NCBI GenBank assembly: GCA_025529335.1
Contig: JAMYHX010000055.1
Span: forward strand, 62,001-126,000
Direction: 5' to 3'
Source: Rhizopus sp. PT2906
Taxonomy: Eukaryota; Mucoromycota; Mucoromycetes; Mucorales; Rhizopodaceae
Length of the DNA stretch: 64,000 nt
Every line of letters begins with the position of its first letter. Positions within the stretch are counted from its first letter, which is position 1. The notes beneath the pieces are model-generated. The model searched no databases. It worked only from the letters and a program-made list of their open reading frames with translations, and was not told the DNA's origin. A program made the translations under genes and the position numbers. Below, piece after piece: positions 33,847 to 45,850 of the stretch.

Positions 33847-34737
33847 ATGACTGTCAATAACGAACGTATTTTTATCGTTGGCGGTACTGGCAACATTGGC
33901 ACTACCCTCGTTCGTGAACTACTTGCCAAGAATGCTGCTGTAACCCTGTTTACACGTAACCCTGACAAGGTCAACGCCCTCTTCTCAAGCAACCCTCTTA
34001 TTCGTATCGTCCAAGGTGATCTTCAAAATCTCGCAGTGCTAAAGGAAGCCGTCAAGGGCCACACGAGACTGTTCATTCTGGTTGGCAGCCTGGACGATGG
34101 TGTTCCCATTAAAACGGCTATTGCTACCTATGGCTATGAAGCAGGCGTTCGTCAAGTAGTGGATATTTCAAGTGTCTACGCAAGTGCATCAACAAGAGGA
34201 ACCTTTTTGGGTGATTTCAGTCAGCGAGAGGAAGAGGAGATATTGAGGATTCCTAACCGTGGATACTTTGTTGCCTTACGTCCTGGTCGTTTCATGTCAA
34301 ATATGTTTTATGTTGATCCTCCCAGAGATGATGTGATCACAGATACCTCTGAACCTGATGAACTTTGTGGATGGATTTCACCTAATGACATTGGCGCTGT
34401 AGCTGCTGCGGTGTTGACTGATGATGTAGAAAAACACAAGGATTTTGTTTATGAATTGAATGGTGATGCTGTAACGGGAAATCAACGCGCTGAGATCTTT
34501 ACTCGCATACTCGGTCGACCAATCACTTATAAGAAGGTCTCTGCAGTTGAATACTACAACACATTCATCACAAAAGTATATCCAAATAATCATCGTATGG
34601 GCTATGATTTGGCTACCAAAAAAGTTTGCTTTGACAAGAATTTTTCTACAGTAACTGATGGCATCGAGATTTTGCTGGGCAGAAAGCCAGAAACAGTGGA
34701 AGGGTTCCTCATCAAGAATAAGCACCGTTTTAAATAA
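33847..34737 (+). CDS. NmrA-like NAD(P)-binding oxidoreductase
   Basis: Single exon, 296 residues. The Rossmann nucleotide-binding motif is near the N-terminus (IFIVGGTGNIGTTLVREL, GGxGxxG) and is followed by VTLFTRNPDKV, typical of the NmrA / atypical SDR group. Middle and C-terminal parts show VVDISSVYAS, LRPGRFMSNMF and DIGAVAAAVL, as in quinone-oxidoreductase- or ergot-type NAD(P)-binding proteins. Homologues act either as NADPH-dependent reductases or as redox-sensing regulators; the substrate cannot be told. The frame stays open upstream to 33751, but MTVNNERIF is the natural start before the Rossmann strand. Its codons are richer in C/G-ending forms than neighbouring genes, hinting at good expression. 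It converges with the HAM1-like gene. Confidence 0.9.
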   Translation: MTVNNERIFIVGGTGNIGTTLVRELLAKNAAVTLFTRNPDKVNALFSSNPLIRIVQGDLQNLAVLKEAVKGHTRLFILVGSLDDGVPIKTAIATYGYEAGVRQVVDISSVYASASTRGTFLGDFSQREEEEILRIPNRGYFVALRPGRFMSNMFYVDPPRDDVITDTSEPDELCGWISPNDIGAVAAAVLTDDVEKHKDFVYELNGDAVTGNQRAEIFTRILGRPITYKKVSAVEYYNTFITKVYPNNHRMGYDLATKKVCFDKNFSTVTDGIEILLGRKPETVEGFLIKNKHRFK

Positions 34738-34869
34738 AGAGCCAATCTCTCTCTTTTGTTTAGTTGACTGTTTTTTACCTTACTAGACTGCTCATGCAAA
34801 ACTATCTTGTCATATAAAATGCCATTGTGTAAAGAGAAAATATAAAAATCATAAGAATAATAATCACGT

Positions 34870-37103
34870 TTATTTAAGACCATTAACAAACTTATGATTG
34901 ACTACTTGTGCTACTTGTGAAAAGAAGCTACCACGCCTCTTGTCTTTGTTTTTACTATTTCTTCTGCCGCCCAGGTGCTTAGTTAACTTTTCATCTCCTT
35001 TATGAAATAATCCAATCACTTTTTTTTCGATTTCCTTTGTAATTTGGCGCTTGACAACATTTGTCAATACAGGGTTGAATACTTTATAAAAATTTCTAAT
35101 AACCAAAAAAAATGAATGTATAGCTCTGAATATACTTCTTTAATAACTGCTTACCCATGCTTGCTTTCCTTTATTCTTATGTCAAGTTTATTGATGTGAC
35201 AGAAGCAGTGCTGTATCTGGAACCGATGCAGTTTATCCATAGAGTCACTTGTCACTTTTACGGATAGCTTTAGCCCATGAATCTATTAACACAAAATATT
35301 AGCTTTTTTATTGGGTTGAAGAATAGTCATCTTACATGAACTGTAGCAACCCCCAAGTCTGTTATATCAAAGAATCCGACTTTACGCTTGTACTGAAATT
35401 TAACGTCTTCCATAATCGTCTCTATGTCATAAAGCTGGAGAAGTAAACCTTGAACACTGGTGGATCCTACTTTGGACTTTGGGTGGAAGCGTAAGTTGTC
35501 ATCCAACTACAGAAATGACACGTTGTTCTGGTTAGTCAACAGATTATTATTATTATAAATACCCATTTTTACCTTTAGTTCAATAGTCTCAGGCATTAAT
35601 GTATCGCCCGACAGAATCATATTACTAATGACCATTGTATTTTCTTTACTTTCACGAATAGTAAATGGAGGCAAAGGAACATATTTGATCTGTTCGATGA
35701 GTGCAGGAAGCAATGTCATCTTAAAGTCATCCAACAAGTGAGGCTTCAAAGTGGCCATTCCATTCCTTATGTAATATATGTAAATATAGAAAGTGTTGGT
35801 TGTTATATAACTTACCATTTAGTATACCACAAACGTTGATAAATCGATTGAAGCTTTTGTGATATTTCTTTTGAGAGAGGATCTTCCTTAAAGGCTTGTA
35901 TGTTACTCTGAGCTTCATAAATAAGATTCGTCATCATTTTCTGATAACTGTTGACGACACCAGAGTCTTGGATCTCTTGAATAAATGACAACCAAGAGCT
36001 TTTATTAAACTCATCGTCCAGTGTTTCATGTATAAGTATTCTCGCTTTAATATATAAATCATACAGCTTCTCATCTGTTTTTACGATACATGCCAAGTTA
36101 TTCAAGTCCTTGATGAATGGATCAAGTCGAATATCTCTTGACCATCTTTCGAGGATTCTTTTAGCTTCTAGAGCTGCCAGTTCCCAATCCGGTATGTTCA
36201 AATTTGGATTGGTGTAATCAAAGGCTTTGCCTGCACTGTTTTGGTTGCGTAGTTGCTTTATAGGCTGAGAGGATAGACGGACGGTCCAGATGACGACAAG
36301 TGTCAACAATGCTTCAAGTGATGATTTGTACTCTGGGTTTTCTTTAACTATATCAAATATGTTTTTCAAATGAGAAATAAGGTCGCCTTCATTAACGTCA
36401 TTATTCCGCAAGAGGTCTGGATCCGAGCCTCGTAGATCTTCTACAATATCCTCAGGTAATACCCTATCAGCTACACCTTTCCCTTTGCCATCTGAGCGGC
36501 TAGCGGCGTTTTTAGATAGAATGTTCTGAGCGACTAACAATATGGTGCTCAATAGAGATCTGAAGCGTGAATCAAATAGACAATGTCTGATCACTTTTAA
36601 AGTCGTCAAGAGCTTCACTCCTGAAGGTTCCGTGTCTTGGAAACACAAATAGGTTAAAGAAGACGATAAGTAAGAGCGTGTATTTTACCTTGTAATTCAG
36701 ATGCTCGCTTTGCATGGAAAATCATGGATTGCAAGAGTTCATCTGGATTTTTACTATCAAGCGCCCTTTGGAGTACGTCCAAAAGACCTTGTATATCTTT
36801 AAGCACATACTGTCCATCTTCTGATATCGGTTGTTCTTTAATCACATCACTATTCAAGAACCTGCTAATGATGGAATGTATCTGCCGGTTAGTGGGTAAT
36901 TTTCCTTGCTGAATAAACGAGAATTGTTCAGCTACTGCTGCTTTCTCAAGCGATGCTATTGATTTACGACGTTCCTCTGATTGCCGTCGTTCTGATTGCT
37001 GTGATAATCGCCTGACAACAGGTTGTACTTTGTCCTCTGTAAGAGGTACACGCTGAGGACAACTATAAGAATCTGATCTCGATACTAAATAGACTGTAGC
37101 CAT
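34870..37103 (-). CDS. HAM1-like lipid-binding-type protein (DUF5923/TULIP-like)
   Basis: Six exons (37103-36689, 36635-35816, 35765-35573, 35506-35336, 35282-35155, 35125-34870) encode 660 residues. The N-terminal half is helical and resembles the HAM1-like N-terminal domain, with HAKRASELQ and repeated helices. The middle contains the beta-rich signature LLPALIEQIKYVPLPPFTI, followed by GDTLMPETIELK and the KVGFFDITDLGVATVHIHGL stretch, as in the HAM1-like/BPI-type C-terminal domain. An amphipathic helix (NPVLTNVVKRQITKEIEKKV) and a basic tail follow. The family is fungal and poorly studied; a lipid-handling role at membranes is inferred from the TULIP-like fold. It sits 105 bp downstream of TRAPPC13 on the same strand. 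Confidence 0.82.
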
Positions 37104-37208
37104 ATTTATAAAATAATACTGCAGAAAGAAAAAAAGGAAGCATGATCAAGCCTACGGCTTTTTTAAGTGCGGTAATCAGCGAAACATTCAAGTTGCATAA
37201 ATATTTTA

Positions 37209-38558
37209 TTAAGCCAATAACGAATCATATGTGTCGTTTTTATGTGAAAGGACAAAGACATCGCATACATGGTCCACATCCTTAGTATAACCCGAAATTA
37301 AGTCCATGACCCTTAGACCGCCTACTCGTTGTAGCCCAGGTGTCAGAGGAAAAAATTCGAGTTCTGTTTCTGTAAACTGATTTGGATCAACCTCACCTAG
37401 TTGCCGACTGCCTAATCCCGACAATAACACAGATCCCATTTTTGTCTTGACAGCTGAAAGCACAAGTTTCATATTTTCGTTTGAGTGATTGATGACGCGG
37501 ATACCTAAGCGAAAAGGTGTCTCGAGCACGACCTTGACATCACCTTCTTGTGGCCAAAAGGGTTGAATCTCTATGTCCTCCAGCAAGGGCGCCTTCCGTG
37601 TGAGTTGCGATGTTTGAAGCCGTCCCATGTCGCCTAGAGCTGTTCGCCAGACAATATCAAGTTTGCCTAGAGCATTTGTAGTTCGTGATATACGATCGGT
37701 GGCTGAATGGCGAGGTGAGAGCATGTAGAGATACTGCCGCACATCTTGGGGATGAATAAAGTGATTTCCAAAGACCGTCTTATCATTTGACTCGTCAATG
37801 ATCTGGTTTAAGCTTTCAAATTGAAAGTGTTCCGACGGCTCGAATTTCATGCGTTCTAGATACATGGGACTAGCCGAGACATTTTGCAGCTGAGCTTCTA
37901 AAAAGACACGACCATCAATCATATTGTTCAGTTTAGTCTTGACCGCAAGTGGATTCGAGACCTGGAACTTGTAGAATTTTCGAAAATGGCGTTTTCTGCC
38001 GTCACCTATATAATGTACAGAACAGACGAGGATGTGAACACCGAGTTCCTTGATCTCATGCGACACGGTGATGTCCCTAGTCGATGACGGTGATAGATCA
38101 AGAGGTGATGCTTCGGCAAGTAGAAAACGTTGTGAAGAAGTTTGTAGCTCGATCTTGGCTGTCATCTGATGGATGGGTATAGGTGATTCATTATTGATGC
38201 TTATAAATGTACTAAAGGTCTCACCAAGGTATATATTTCCAAACGCGGAAGGGAGTTTGAGCATTTGACTTAGACCAAAATCTCGAATGTGTAATTCACT
38301 GGGCTGAATAGGTCGACATGTAATGAGATCTAGGATATTATTGTTCTCAAGTCCTTCAACCAAAGACGTTGACTCTGCTGATTCATAGTATACAGGTAAG
38401 GTAGAAACAAATTGAGGTCTAGACAAACGCATGACTTTAAGTGATAATAAATGAGGCAAATGATCATCTTGAGTGGGCATTGCTGTTGTTGTTGTTGTTG
38501 TTGTCATGTTTGTTGTTGCTGTACTTGAGCGTGCAGGAGTGGTTGGAACTGCTGTCAT
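37209..38558 (-). CDS. TRAPP complex subunit 13 (TRAPPC13, DUF974)
   Basis: Single exon, 449 residues. A T-rich low-complexity N-terminus is followed by the family sequence: LLSLKVMRLSRPQF near residue 40, GNIYLGETFSTFISINNES, HEIKELGVHILVCSV, FRKFYKFQVSNPL, and a C-terminal beta-sandwich with FRLGIRVINHSNE and the FPLTPGLQRVGGLRV motif. TRAPPC13 is a peripheral subunit of the TRAPP tethering complex that works with Rab GTPases in Golgi and autophagy traffic. The beginning is taken at Met1 (38558). It lies in a close same-strand series with the HAM1-like gene downstream and the ACBP gene upstream. Confidence 0.9.
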   Translation of the reverse strand: MTAVPTTPARSSTATTNMTTTTTTTAMPTQDDHLPHLLSLKVMRLSRPQFVSTLPVYYESAESTSLVEGLENNNILDLITCRPIQPSELHIRDFGLSQMLKLPSAFGNIYLGETFSTFISINNESPIPIHQMTAKIELQTSSQRFLLAEASPLDLSPSSTRDITVSHEIKELGVHILVCSVHYIGDGRKRHFRKFYKFQVSNPLAVKTKLNNMIDGRVFLEAQLQNVSASPMYLERMKFEPSEHFQFESLNQIIDESNDKTVFGNHFIHPQDVRQYLYMLSPRHSATDRISRTTNALGKLDIVWRTALGDMGRLQTSQLTRKAPLLEDIEIQPFWPQEGDVKVVLETPFRLGIRVINHSNENMKLVLSAVKTKMGSVLLSGLGSRQLGEVDPNQFTETELEFFPLTPGLQRVGGLRVMDLISGYTKDVDHVCDVFVLSHKNDTYDSLLA

Positions 38559-38732
38559 TTAGTACAAAAGTAATTACTCTTTATCTGTTTTTTGAAACTA
38601 AGAAAAAGAGAGAGAGAGAGACAGGCAACCCCTTTATTTCCGTTTTAGACCTTGAGTAACATGATTTATTATTTCATTGAAGCATATCATTGTTTTCAGA
38701 ATTATAATAAAAAGTGTACACGATCAGCTTTA

Positions 38733-40296
38733 TTACACTAAAACATTGGTTATTAACGCATGTAGCTTAATAGATTGCCAGAATTTACTTGTCTGTTTCA
38801 AGATTGCATAAGCGATTGGACTCTTGGCTCTATACAAGATTAAAAACAATATCAATGCTGTCAACAGATTCACTCCGGCATGTTTCAAAGCAGCCTAACA
38901 AAAAGAAGAAGTTATAAACGCTAGTGTAATCAATAGATATGCTTAGTACTTTGATCACCCATTTCCATCCATCATCTTCACTGTTATTATTATTGTTGTT
39001 ATTATTATTATTATTAAAGGTATTACGGTTACTATTATTGTTAGTGTCTATATCATTGGATGATGAGTTTGTCTTTCTATACTGCAGTGTCCTTTGTTTA
39101 TCTCTTTCAACTAATTCTCTACGTATATCGTCAATACGTTCATTTAATGCAACAATTTCATTCTGTAAGGATTCTAATGCTCGTTTTGTCGCTGGTCCTA
39201 GCGCATGGAAGGATTCATGATGACTGGAGGTAGGTGTATAGACCAGTCTATGATTTTGTGGTGTCGCTGTCACAGAAGATGAATTACTAGATGCTACAAA
39301 ACTAGGTCTAGCAGAAGGTGAAGGCAGCCGTAAAGAACTGGCTGATGTAGGTGTTCTTAAATTTCTTTCTTTTATGGCTGGATGTTGTGCCCAAGGGTTA
39401 CCATCGATCAATTGATTCTCTTCATGTTCATTAAATGAATTAGGCAACAAGTCTCTGTTTATTTGCAGCCCTCTTCTCGTCATACTCATGGACGAAGGTG
39501 GTCTCAAGGTAGTAGGCACTTGACGAGGTGTCGCAGGCGCTGTCACCATAGTCTGTGTAGAAGCAACAGAAGCAGGTCGACGGTTCATGACTGTAGTACG
39601 TTCTTGTATATTTCGAAGGTAATCCTGCTCTTCTTCATCTTCTGATGCTATGCTCGTATCTATTCTATAAACATCAATTCTTTTTTTTTTTTTCTCTCCT
39701 TTCAAGATGAATGGTTACCATCCATATCTGATAATTCATCATCTGTTGTGTCTTCCCCTGATGGTCGCATGACTGCAAAGGTATGGATAATGCGTTGTGC
39801 CTCTTCTCTACCCATGTTCTTTTTATATGCCTATTTGCTCTCTTTTTTTAATGACTCGGTCATTTAAATGGAATTAGATATATTTAGTATTACTTCAGTT
39901 GCTACTCTCAGTAGTGCTTCTACATAGCAGTGCATAGCCTCTAATTTAGACATGCCTTCAAGTTTCTTCCAGGCGTCCCTGTTAAAGGGTTTAGAATATA
40001 TATCTTTATATATATATATATATAATCTACCATTTGGCTCTTCCAACCACGTCAAATAAACCCGGTCTTTGTGTATTGATGTCTCCTTCTGATACTTGTT
40101 TATAAAGTGCATATAACTTTTGAAATGTGTCTAAGTTCATCTGTGCGTATGTTGACAATATACTTGTTACCTCTAGTTTTTGGTTTTTAGTAGGCTGAAA
40201 GTTTGAACTTGCAGGTAAGTTTTGTACAAAGTATAGGGCCTTTTTATATCTTTGTTGTATAAACCGATCTGTATAATGAGGTGGAATATGAGACAT
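38733..40296 (-). CDS. Acyl-CoA-binding-domain protein with C-terminal membrane anchor (ACBD5-like)
   Basis: Five exons (40296-40031, 39978-39894, 39830-39719, 39647-38950, 38894-38733) encode about 440 residues. The ACBP domain at about residues 8-110 shows FIQQRYKKALYFVQNLP, LYALYKQVSEGDI, GLFDVVGRAKWDAWKKLEG and SKLEAMHCYVEAL, which hold the acyl-CoA-contacting Y/K positions. The long middle is disordered, including an N-run, and a coiled coil (LESLQNEIVALNERID) precedes a hydrophobic segment (NLLTALILFLILY) near the C-terminus. This plan fits ACBD5/Atg37-type proteins that sit on peroxisomes or the ER and pass acyl-CoA or help pexophagy. The acceptor of exon 4 was chosen because the nearer AG would read into a stop; the donor of exon 4 could also be 38959. 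Both keep the frame. Confidence 0.83.
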
Positions 40297-40372
40297 ATGC
40301 TTAATATATATAAAAAAAAGAGAGAGAGGACAAGGAAATTCACATGAATAAAATTTATTGTTTATAAGCCAA

Positions 40373-43351
40373 TCATGTTCTACGAGCAAAATCGATTAAA
40401 CATAAGCTATAATGAATCTGTTCTGATAATCGACCAAATTCTGTATTTTGAATGCTTAGAATAGTCTTTATCTTTTCATGAATATCAATGCTAGTAGATG
40501 TGATGATCAAGTCTCCATGAATGGCCAAGAAGACGGAGAGCCATGCTTGAGCAAGTTCAAAGTTCTTTCTTGACTTTAACATGTAAACAATCGCCTCTAA
40601 AAAGTAATTCAAGACTGTCAGCTCACTGTCTATCGTAAATGATCTCAATTCGACATCAATTGCTGCTGGACTCAATGTTTTTGCATAATTTACAAATGCA
40701 TCATCTATATTATATGTTAAACCTCATCTTATGTGTATATGTTTAATAACTTACAATTGCTGGATTCATGACCAGATCTTAGTAATTTACTATATTCAGT
40801 CTCTGTATTCAATTGATTCAAACTAAGTTGCTTTGTCTTTGTTTGTTCGTCTTGTTTATCTTTATCTACATCCATAGGCTCTAGATTGAATTGTGCCTTT
40901 GCACCAGGTAAAGTCGGTAAAAAGAATGGCGCCTTCTCTGGTAGTTTGGGTGCTTCCTTGGGCTTATTACGTAGTTTGATTGTATCTAGATGTAGTAAAT
41001 TCTGCCATTTGGCTCTAGGCTCCATTGACATGGTAATCATTTGCTCTGCCAACTGTTCTACTGTGTCTAATGATTCTTCTCTTTTGATATCCACTTCTTC
41101 GTCATCTTCTTCTACATCAGATTCATTTTGATCACCTTGCATGCTCGGTAAATCTAACAGTTGTGCTTCATCATCATCTGTGATGTGACGTAAAGAGATA
41201 TTCGAATACTGTGTACGGTTCGCCCAGAGGAAAATACCATTATTGTCTACATGTGCCGTAGCTAAAAAGTCGCCCTCAGGTGAAAAGGCCAAACAGGTCA
41301 CAATGTCCTCCACTCTGAATATATCAATCATTGACCCCGTTGGTAAGTCCCAAGTACGAACAGTGCCATCTAGAGAGGCTGACACTATCCATCGGCTGTC
41401 AGGACTAAACACGAAATCGGTAATTCGGTTTCGGTGTCCCCAGAATTCACGAATGACCTTGTGTGTTTCAAGGTCAACGACTCGAATACCCAAATCATCG
41501 CATGCAACAGCTAGCAGATCATTATCCATGTGATAGCGAATGGCCACAACGGGTGACTCAAGATCAATCGTATGGATCACTTTGGCTGTTTTGATATCCC
41601 ATATCTATAAAGCCAAATTAGTATCATCTTTTTCATTAGGGAGTGTACTCACCTTGATAGTTTTATCAACAGAGGCAGTGATAAGGTATCGGTTAATATT
41701 ATCTGTGGTTAAACCCGTAATCGCTTTCTTGTGTCCATCTGGGCCATCAAATGTCTTGCGATGTATTCCAGATTGTACATTATACATATCAATTCGTCCA
41801 GATGCGCATCCCAAATATCCAAAGTTACCACAGGTTGAAATACATGTTGATTTGACAGCACTCTTGTCTGTACTTATCAGCACATGTGATCCCAATCGTT
41901 TATTCTTGGATGTCCATGTACGTGCTGCATTATCGTTGGCATGACAGGTGATAACATTGTCCCACTGTTTGACCTTGGCCATGTTGATATCAAAGTCAAC
42001 GATCTGTGGCAACTTCAAGTCTTCTGTACGCACACCCCGTTCCTTGGCCTTCTTTGTCAAATGACCTTGCGAGAATTCAAAGTTTTGTGTGTCGAGGATG
42101 GTACTGAAGCATCGGAGCGAATGATCTCTACCAGCACTCAAAATGGCTCTACCAAAGTATCTAATTTTTGAAGGAGGTGCATGGTGACCGCTACGAGCTT
42201 TGAATGGGAATGGAACCGAGTTGTGTTTTTCAAAGATCCATTGCTACAAAAGGATACAGAGTTAGCTCACACACTTTTCTGCTTCATTATAAATCTTTCA
42301 TTACATTACCTTCACAGCGTTATCTGTGCCACCTGTGGTAAGAATAGGCTGATTGTTCAAGAAGGTAAGGGAAGTGATATAGCCATCATGTGCATTCTTC
42401 ATAATATGAGCTAATCTACGTTCTGAGAGATCCCACAAGGCAACATCACCGTGCATGTTTCCTGTTGCCATCATATGCTCGCCGTCTAAACAAGAGTTAA
42501 TGTTATTTTGCAAAGCTTTTATACAATTTCCATTACCTGTTCTAAACGTAATGGCAGTAACGCGATCATCCTGTCGAACACTATCAATCTTTTCATCTGC
42601 TCTAATGTTGTAAAGAATGACTGTACCATCGAGCAAACCCACGGCGACGACATCGACTACGGGCGATTGAACAAGACAGGTAATAGCTGATCCCATATAT
42701 CTAAACTGATACACCATTTTGTTGGATCGTATATTCCAAATCTGCATTGTACCCTGCGTGCTAGACACCAAAATCTTGTTTAAATAGGTGCTAGGATGAA
42801 GCATGGCTGTTGCAGTAAACTCATTTCCAAATTCGATCTCGGTATACAAATCGTTGGTGGTCGTATCCCAGACTTTCAGGGTGTTATCGTCGCAAAGAGC
42901 TACCATATATCCACCAAGGACAAGAATCTGCATGATTGTGAAATCGCCTGTGCCGCCCACTTGCGACACTTGCTTGCCTCGAAGATATCCAAAGACTGTA
43001 TTGCCTGCGGCTGCGTACATCAACTTTTTATAAGAGGCCATGGCTGTGATCGGCTTTTCGGTAGGTGTGCTCACAAATAAGAGATTCATTTTTGACATCT
43101 AAAGAAAAAAAAAGGTGTCAATGTTGTTTCATTCGGGACGATCGCTCATGTTTTTTTTTTTTTCTATTTACATCGTAAGTCTGGAAGCTTCGTCCAACAC
43201 AGGTTGTCAATAAATAACTCTGCCCTAAACTGTTGATGACATAAGGAACATCGTTTGTGACATAGCCGATGGCTCTAAAAGGTTGGTATATTCTTGAATG
43301 CTTAGGACTCTGCCTTTTTTCTAAACGTCTTTTCTTGTTCAATTCAACCAT
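40373..43351 (-). CDS. UTP21: U3 snoRNP / SSU processome protein Utp21 (WDR36)
   Basis: Six exons (43351-43172, 43098-42537, 42485-42310, 42243-41653, 41604-40755, 40704-40373) encode 896 residues, normal for the family. The N-terminal 650 residues form two WD40 propellers with repeated GH...WD blades (DNTLKVWDTTT, GTMQIWNIRS, DGTVRTWDLPTG) and the conserved RAIGYVTNDVPYVI start. An acidic linker (DVEEDDEEVD) and the Utp21-specific C-terminal domain follow (KAPFFLPTLPGAKAQF; LELA-type helices near the end). Utp21 belongs to the UtpB module that chaperones U3 and pre-18S rRNA in the nucleolus. Its stop is 76 bp upstream of the ACBP gene start. Confidence 0.95.
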
Positions 43352-43478
43352 ATTTTTTTTTTAAAAAAAAAGGATAAAAAAGAAGTAAAGCACTTTTGAA
43401 AAGAGAAACTTTATGAAAGGAGGGGATTAAAGGAAAATTACACGCAAAAGCCACAAAAATATATAAAGCAGTCACTAT

Positions 43479-44023
43479 TTACAAGCAACCGCACGATAAG
43501 GCGGTTAGACAAGTAGATAAAAAGCCTCTCTTTGAATCGTCTGTCTGCTGTTGACGGTTGTCGATGGTATGATAGTTGACAATGGCTGCATCAGATAACA
43601 TGGGTTGTGCTGATCTATACATATGTCGACTGTATCGGTTACTTGTGTTATTGTTAGTTGTAGTGGTATTGGTTGTGGGTGGTGTCATGGTATGATTGTT
43701 TTGTTGTCTTGGAATCACTGCGTTGTTAAGGGCGGCAACCGCTGTGTTTCGACGATAGTAGCTAGACCGATGCTATACAAAGATAAAGTATGATTATTGT
43801 TCCTTCATTTGAAACGGTGTATGTATTACCTCCCAGCCCTTTCCGTCGTTTAGTAACATCCAGTCATAGATGCCATCATCTATCTCGCCTATTGATTCAA
43901 GCACTTTATCAAACAGCTCTTTCATGTATTCATAATTGGGATTTTCTTCAAACCCAAGCCTTCGTGCATATTGCAAGTAAAGTCCAAATTCCTCTGCAAT
44001 ACAAAGCATCAATCAGTTTCTCT

Positions 44024-44085
<62 letters not shown>

Positions 44086-45049
44086 GTTACCTGGAAATCC
44101 TGCACATAAATCGTTAATACTTGTCGTCTGTTTCTTTTCACCAATTCTTTCATATTTTTGTTTATTTGTTGCTGCCTTTAGACCTTGCCAAGGTAATGAG
44201 CCTCTCAAGAAATACATAAATACATGCCCTAGTGACTCTAAATCGTCTCTTCTGGATTGTTCTCGTCCCAAGTGGGTATTGATACTCATATAACGAGCTG
44301 TACCTGATAGACTCTTCTTTTCTCTGTAAGGTATATGTTGCTTTGTCTTTGGATCACGGTAAAGTTTTGCCATACCAAAGTCGATGAGGTAAATAGTGTT
44401 GGCATTTTTTGTGTTTGGACGTCCGATCAGAAAGTTATCTGGCTTGATATCACGGTAAATGAGGTTGCGCTCATGTATCGATTGTATACGTGTAATCTAA
44501 AGGGAGTCAGTAAAAAAAAAAAAAAGAGTGTAGGATATAAATTACCATTTGTTTTGCCAACATGGCTACGGTTTTAATAGAGAATTTACGAGAACACATA
44601 TCAAATAGATCCTCTAGGCTTGGCCCTAGTAAATCGATCACGAGTATACTATGGAGACCTTCTTGACCAAAATAGTAAGCTGCAGGAATACCGGCTACAT
44701 GCACAAAAGTAAGTCGAGTTCTTATATTGAAATTGGTATTACACTTTACTTAAACCAGCCAAGACTTTATAAGTTCTATATTCATCACGTAATTGAGGTG
44801 CATCTGACTTTCTTGATTCAAATTTGATAGCTACTTGTTGGTTGTTCATGAGATTGACACCTAGAATAATAAAGATATAAATATCAAATGATAATAAATA
44901 ATAATAGGTCTATGTCATTTACCTTCATATATAATACCAAAACTTCCTTCGCCTATTTTACGACCCACTTTATAGTGTACTCCTACCACATTTGAAGTAG
45001 TGACAGACGACGAAGAATTAGTACGTGCTTGTCGATAGTGATCAGGCAT
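43479..45049 (-). CDS. Casein kinase I, membrane-anchored (Yck/CK1-gamma type)
   Basis: Six exons (45049-44923, 44860-44750, 44694-44546, 44496-44091, 43993-43830, 43772-43479) encode 416 residues. The kinase domain spans about residues 24-310: the glycine loop GRKIGEGSFGIIYEG, the lysine in VAIKFESRKS, the catalytic loop YRDIKPDNFLIG, DFGMAKLYRD, and the CK1 signature SLSGTARYMSINTHLG that replaces APE. The C-terminus is N/T/Q-rich and ends with cysteines (CLTALSCGCL), resembling the palmitoylated or prenylated tails of yeast Yck kinases; plasma-membrane anchoring is inferred. Such kinases act in endocytosis, nutrient sensing and polarity. Intron 4 includes a tract of 55 T on the plus strand (poly-A in the transcript). 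Confidence 0.93.
44026..44080. repeat. 55-bp homopolymer T tract in CK1 intron 4
   Basis: A continuous run of T on the plus strand inside an intron of the minus-strand CK1 gene; the exact length is prone to assembly or sequencing error. Confidence 0.9.
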
Positions 45050-45850
45050 ACAAAATAATATAGAAAAAGAACAAGTACACAAAATACGTAAACAAAGAAA
45101 ATTTAAATAAAAAAAGATCACACACAAAAAAATAATGTCTCTTTCTTTTTAATAAGCTGATATTTTATATCTATTTTACTCTATGTCTTTTTTTTTATTG
45201 TACTTTTCTATGTGATTTTTGGTTGAATGCTATCCCCCTTGTCCTCCCCCCCCTCCCTTCCCTCTTCTCTCTTTTGTCTCTTTTTGTAGATATCATGCGA
45301 TTTCAAATCCCACAGAAAAAAAAAAAAGATGAGTTTTAATATGGTTACTAGAGTGACACACTGGATTTTGTTGACGGAATCACAGAGTTGAGGTAGTACC
45401 AAAGATTCTTTTCCTTTTCATCCGGCTGAGAAGCAGAAGAAGGAATCACATGGTGATCCGCTTTTACATTACAACTAATGGGTCTCTTTCCTTATATTAA
45501 ATACTGCTCTCATAACGCAACCACCTCTTTTGATTTATAAAGCTCTTCGTATGTAATGAACAATTTATTGATTGAGTCAAAGGCCCATCTGGTTGAGAAT
45601 ATCTGCACTTTGAATTCGGAAGAGAGAGAAAAAAAGGCTTTTCACTGTTATGCACATGTATGTAGCAGGCTTTGGATGCCTTCACCTGTAATTAAAAGTT
45701 GCTTATACAGTGAGAATGGTAAATTTTGTCACTTTGAGAAAATTGAATGTCCGTAACCAAAAATAAATGTCACTTTCCAAAAAATGAATGAGGAGCTCTT
45801 TCGCATACTTATACGTTACACTAACCACGACGAAAACAATTGCTTCAGCT
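45050..45850. other. Upstream of CK1, then LINE boundary
   Basis: About 0.8 kb with pyrimidine- and purine-rich stretches (45180-45330). No gene was recognised. The left edge of the LINE lies somewhere in 45550-45850; I found no target-site duplication by eye. Confidence 0.4.

Noticed and set aside
43790..44293. 167-codon plus-strand frame with a poly-F run
   Set aside because: It is the antisense of CK1 exons and of the 55-T intron tract.
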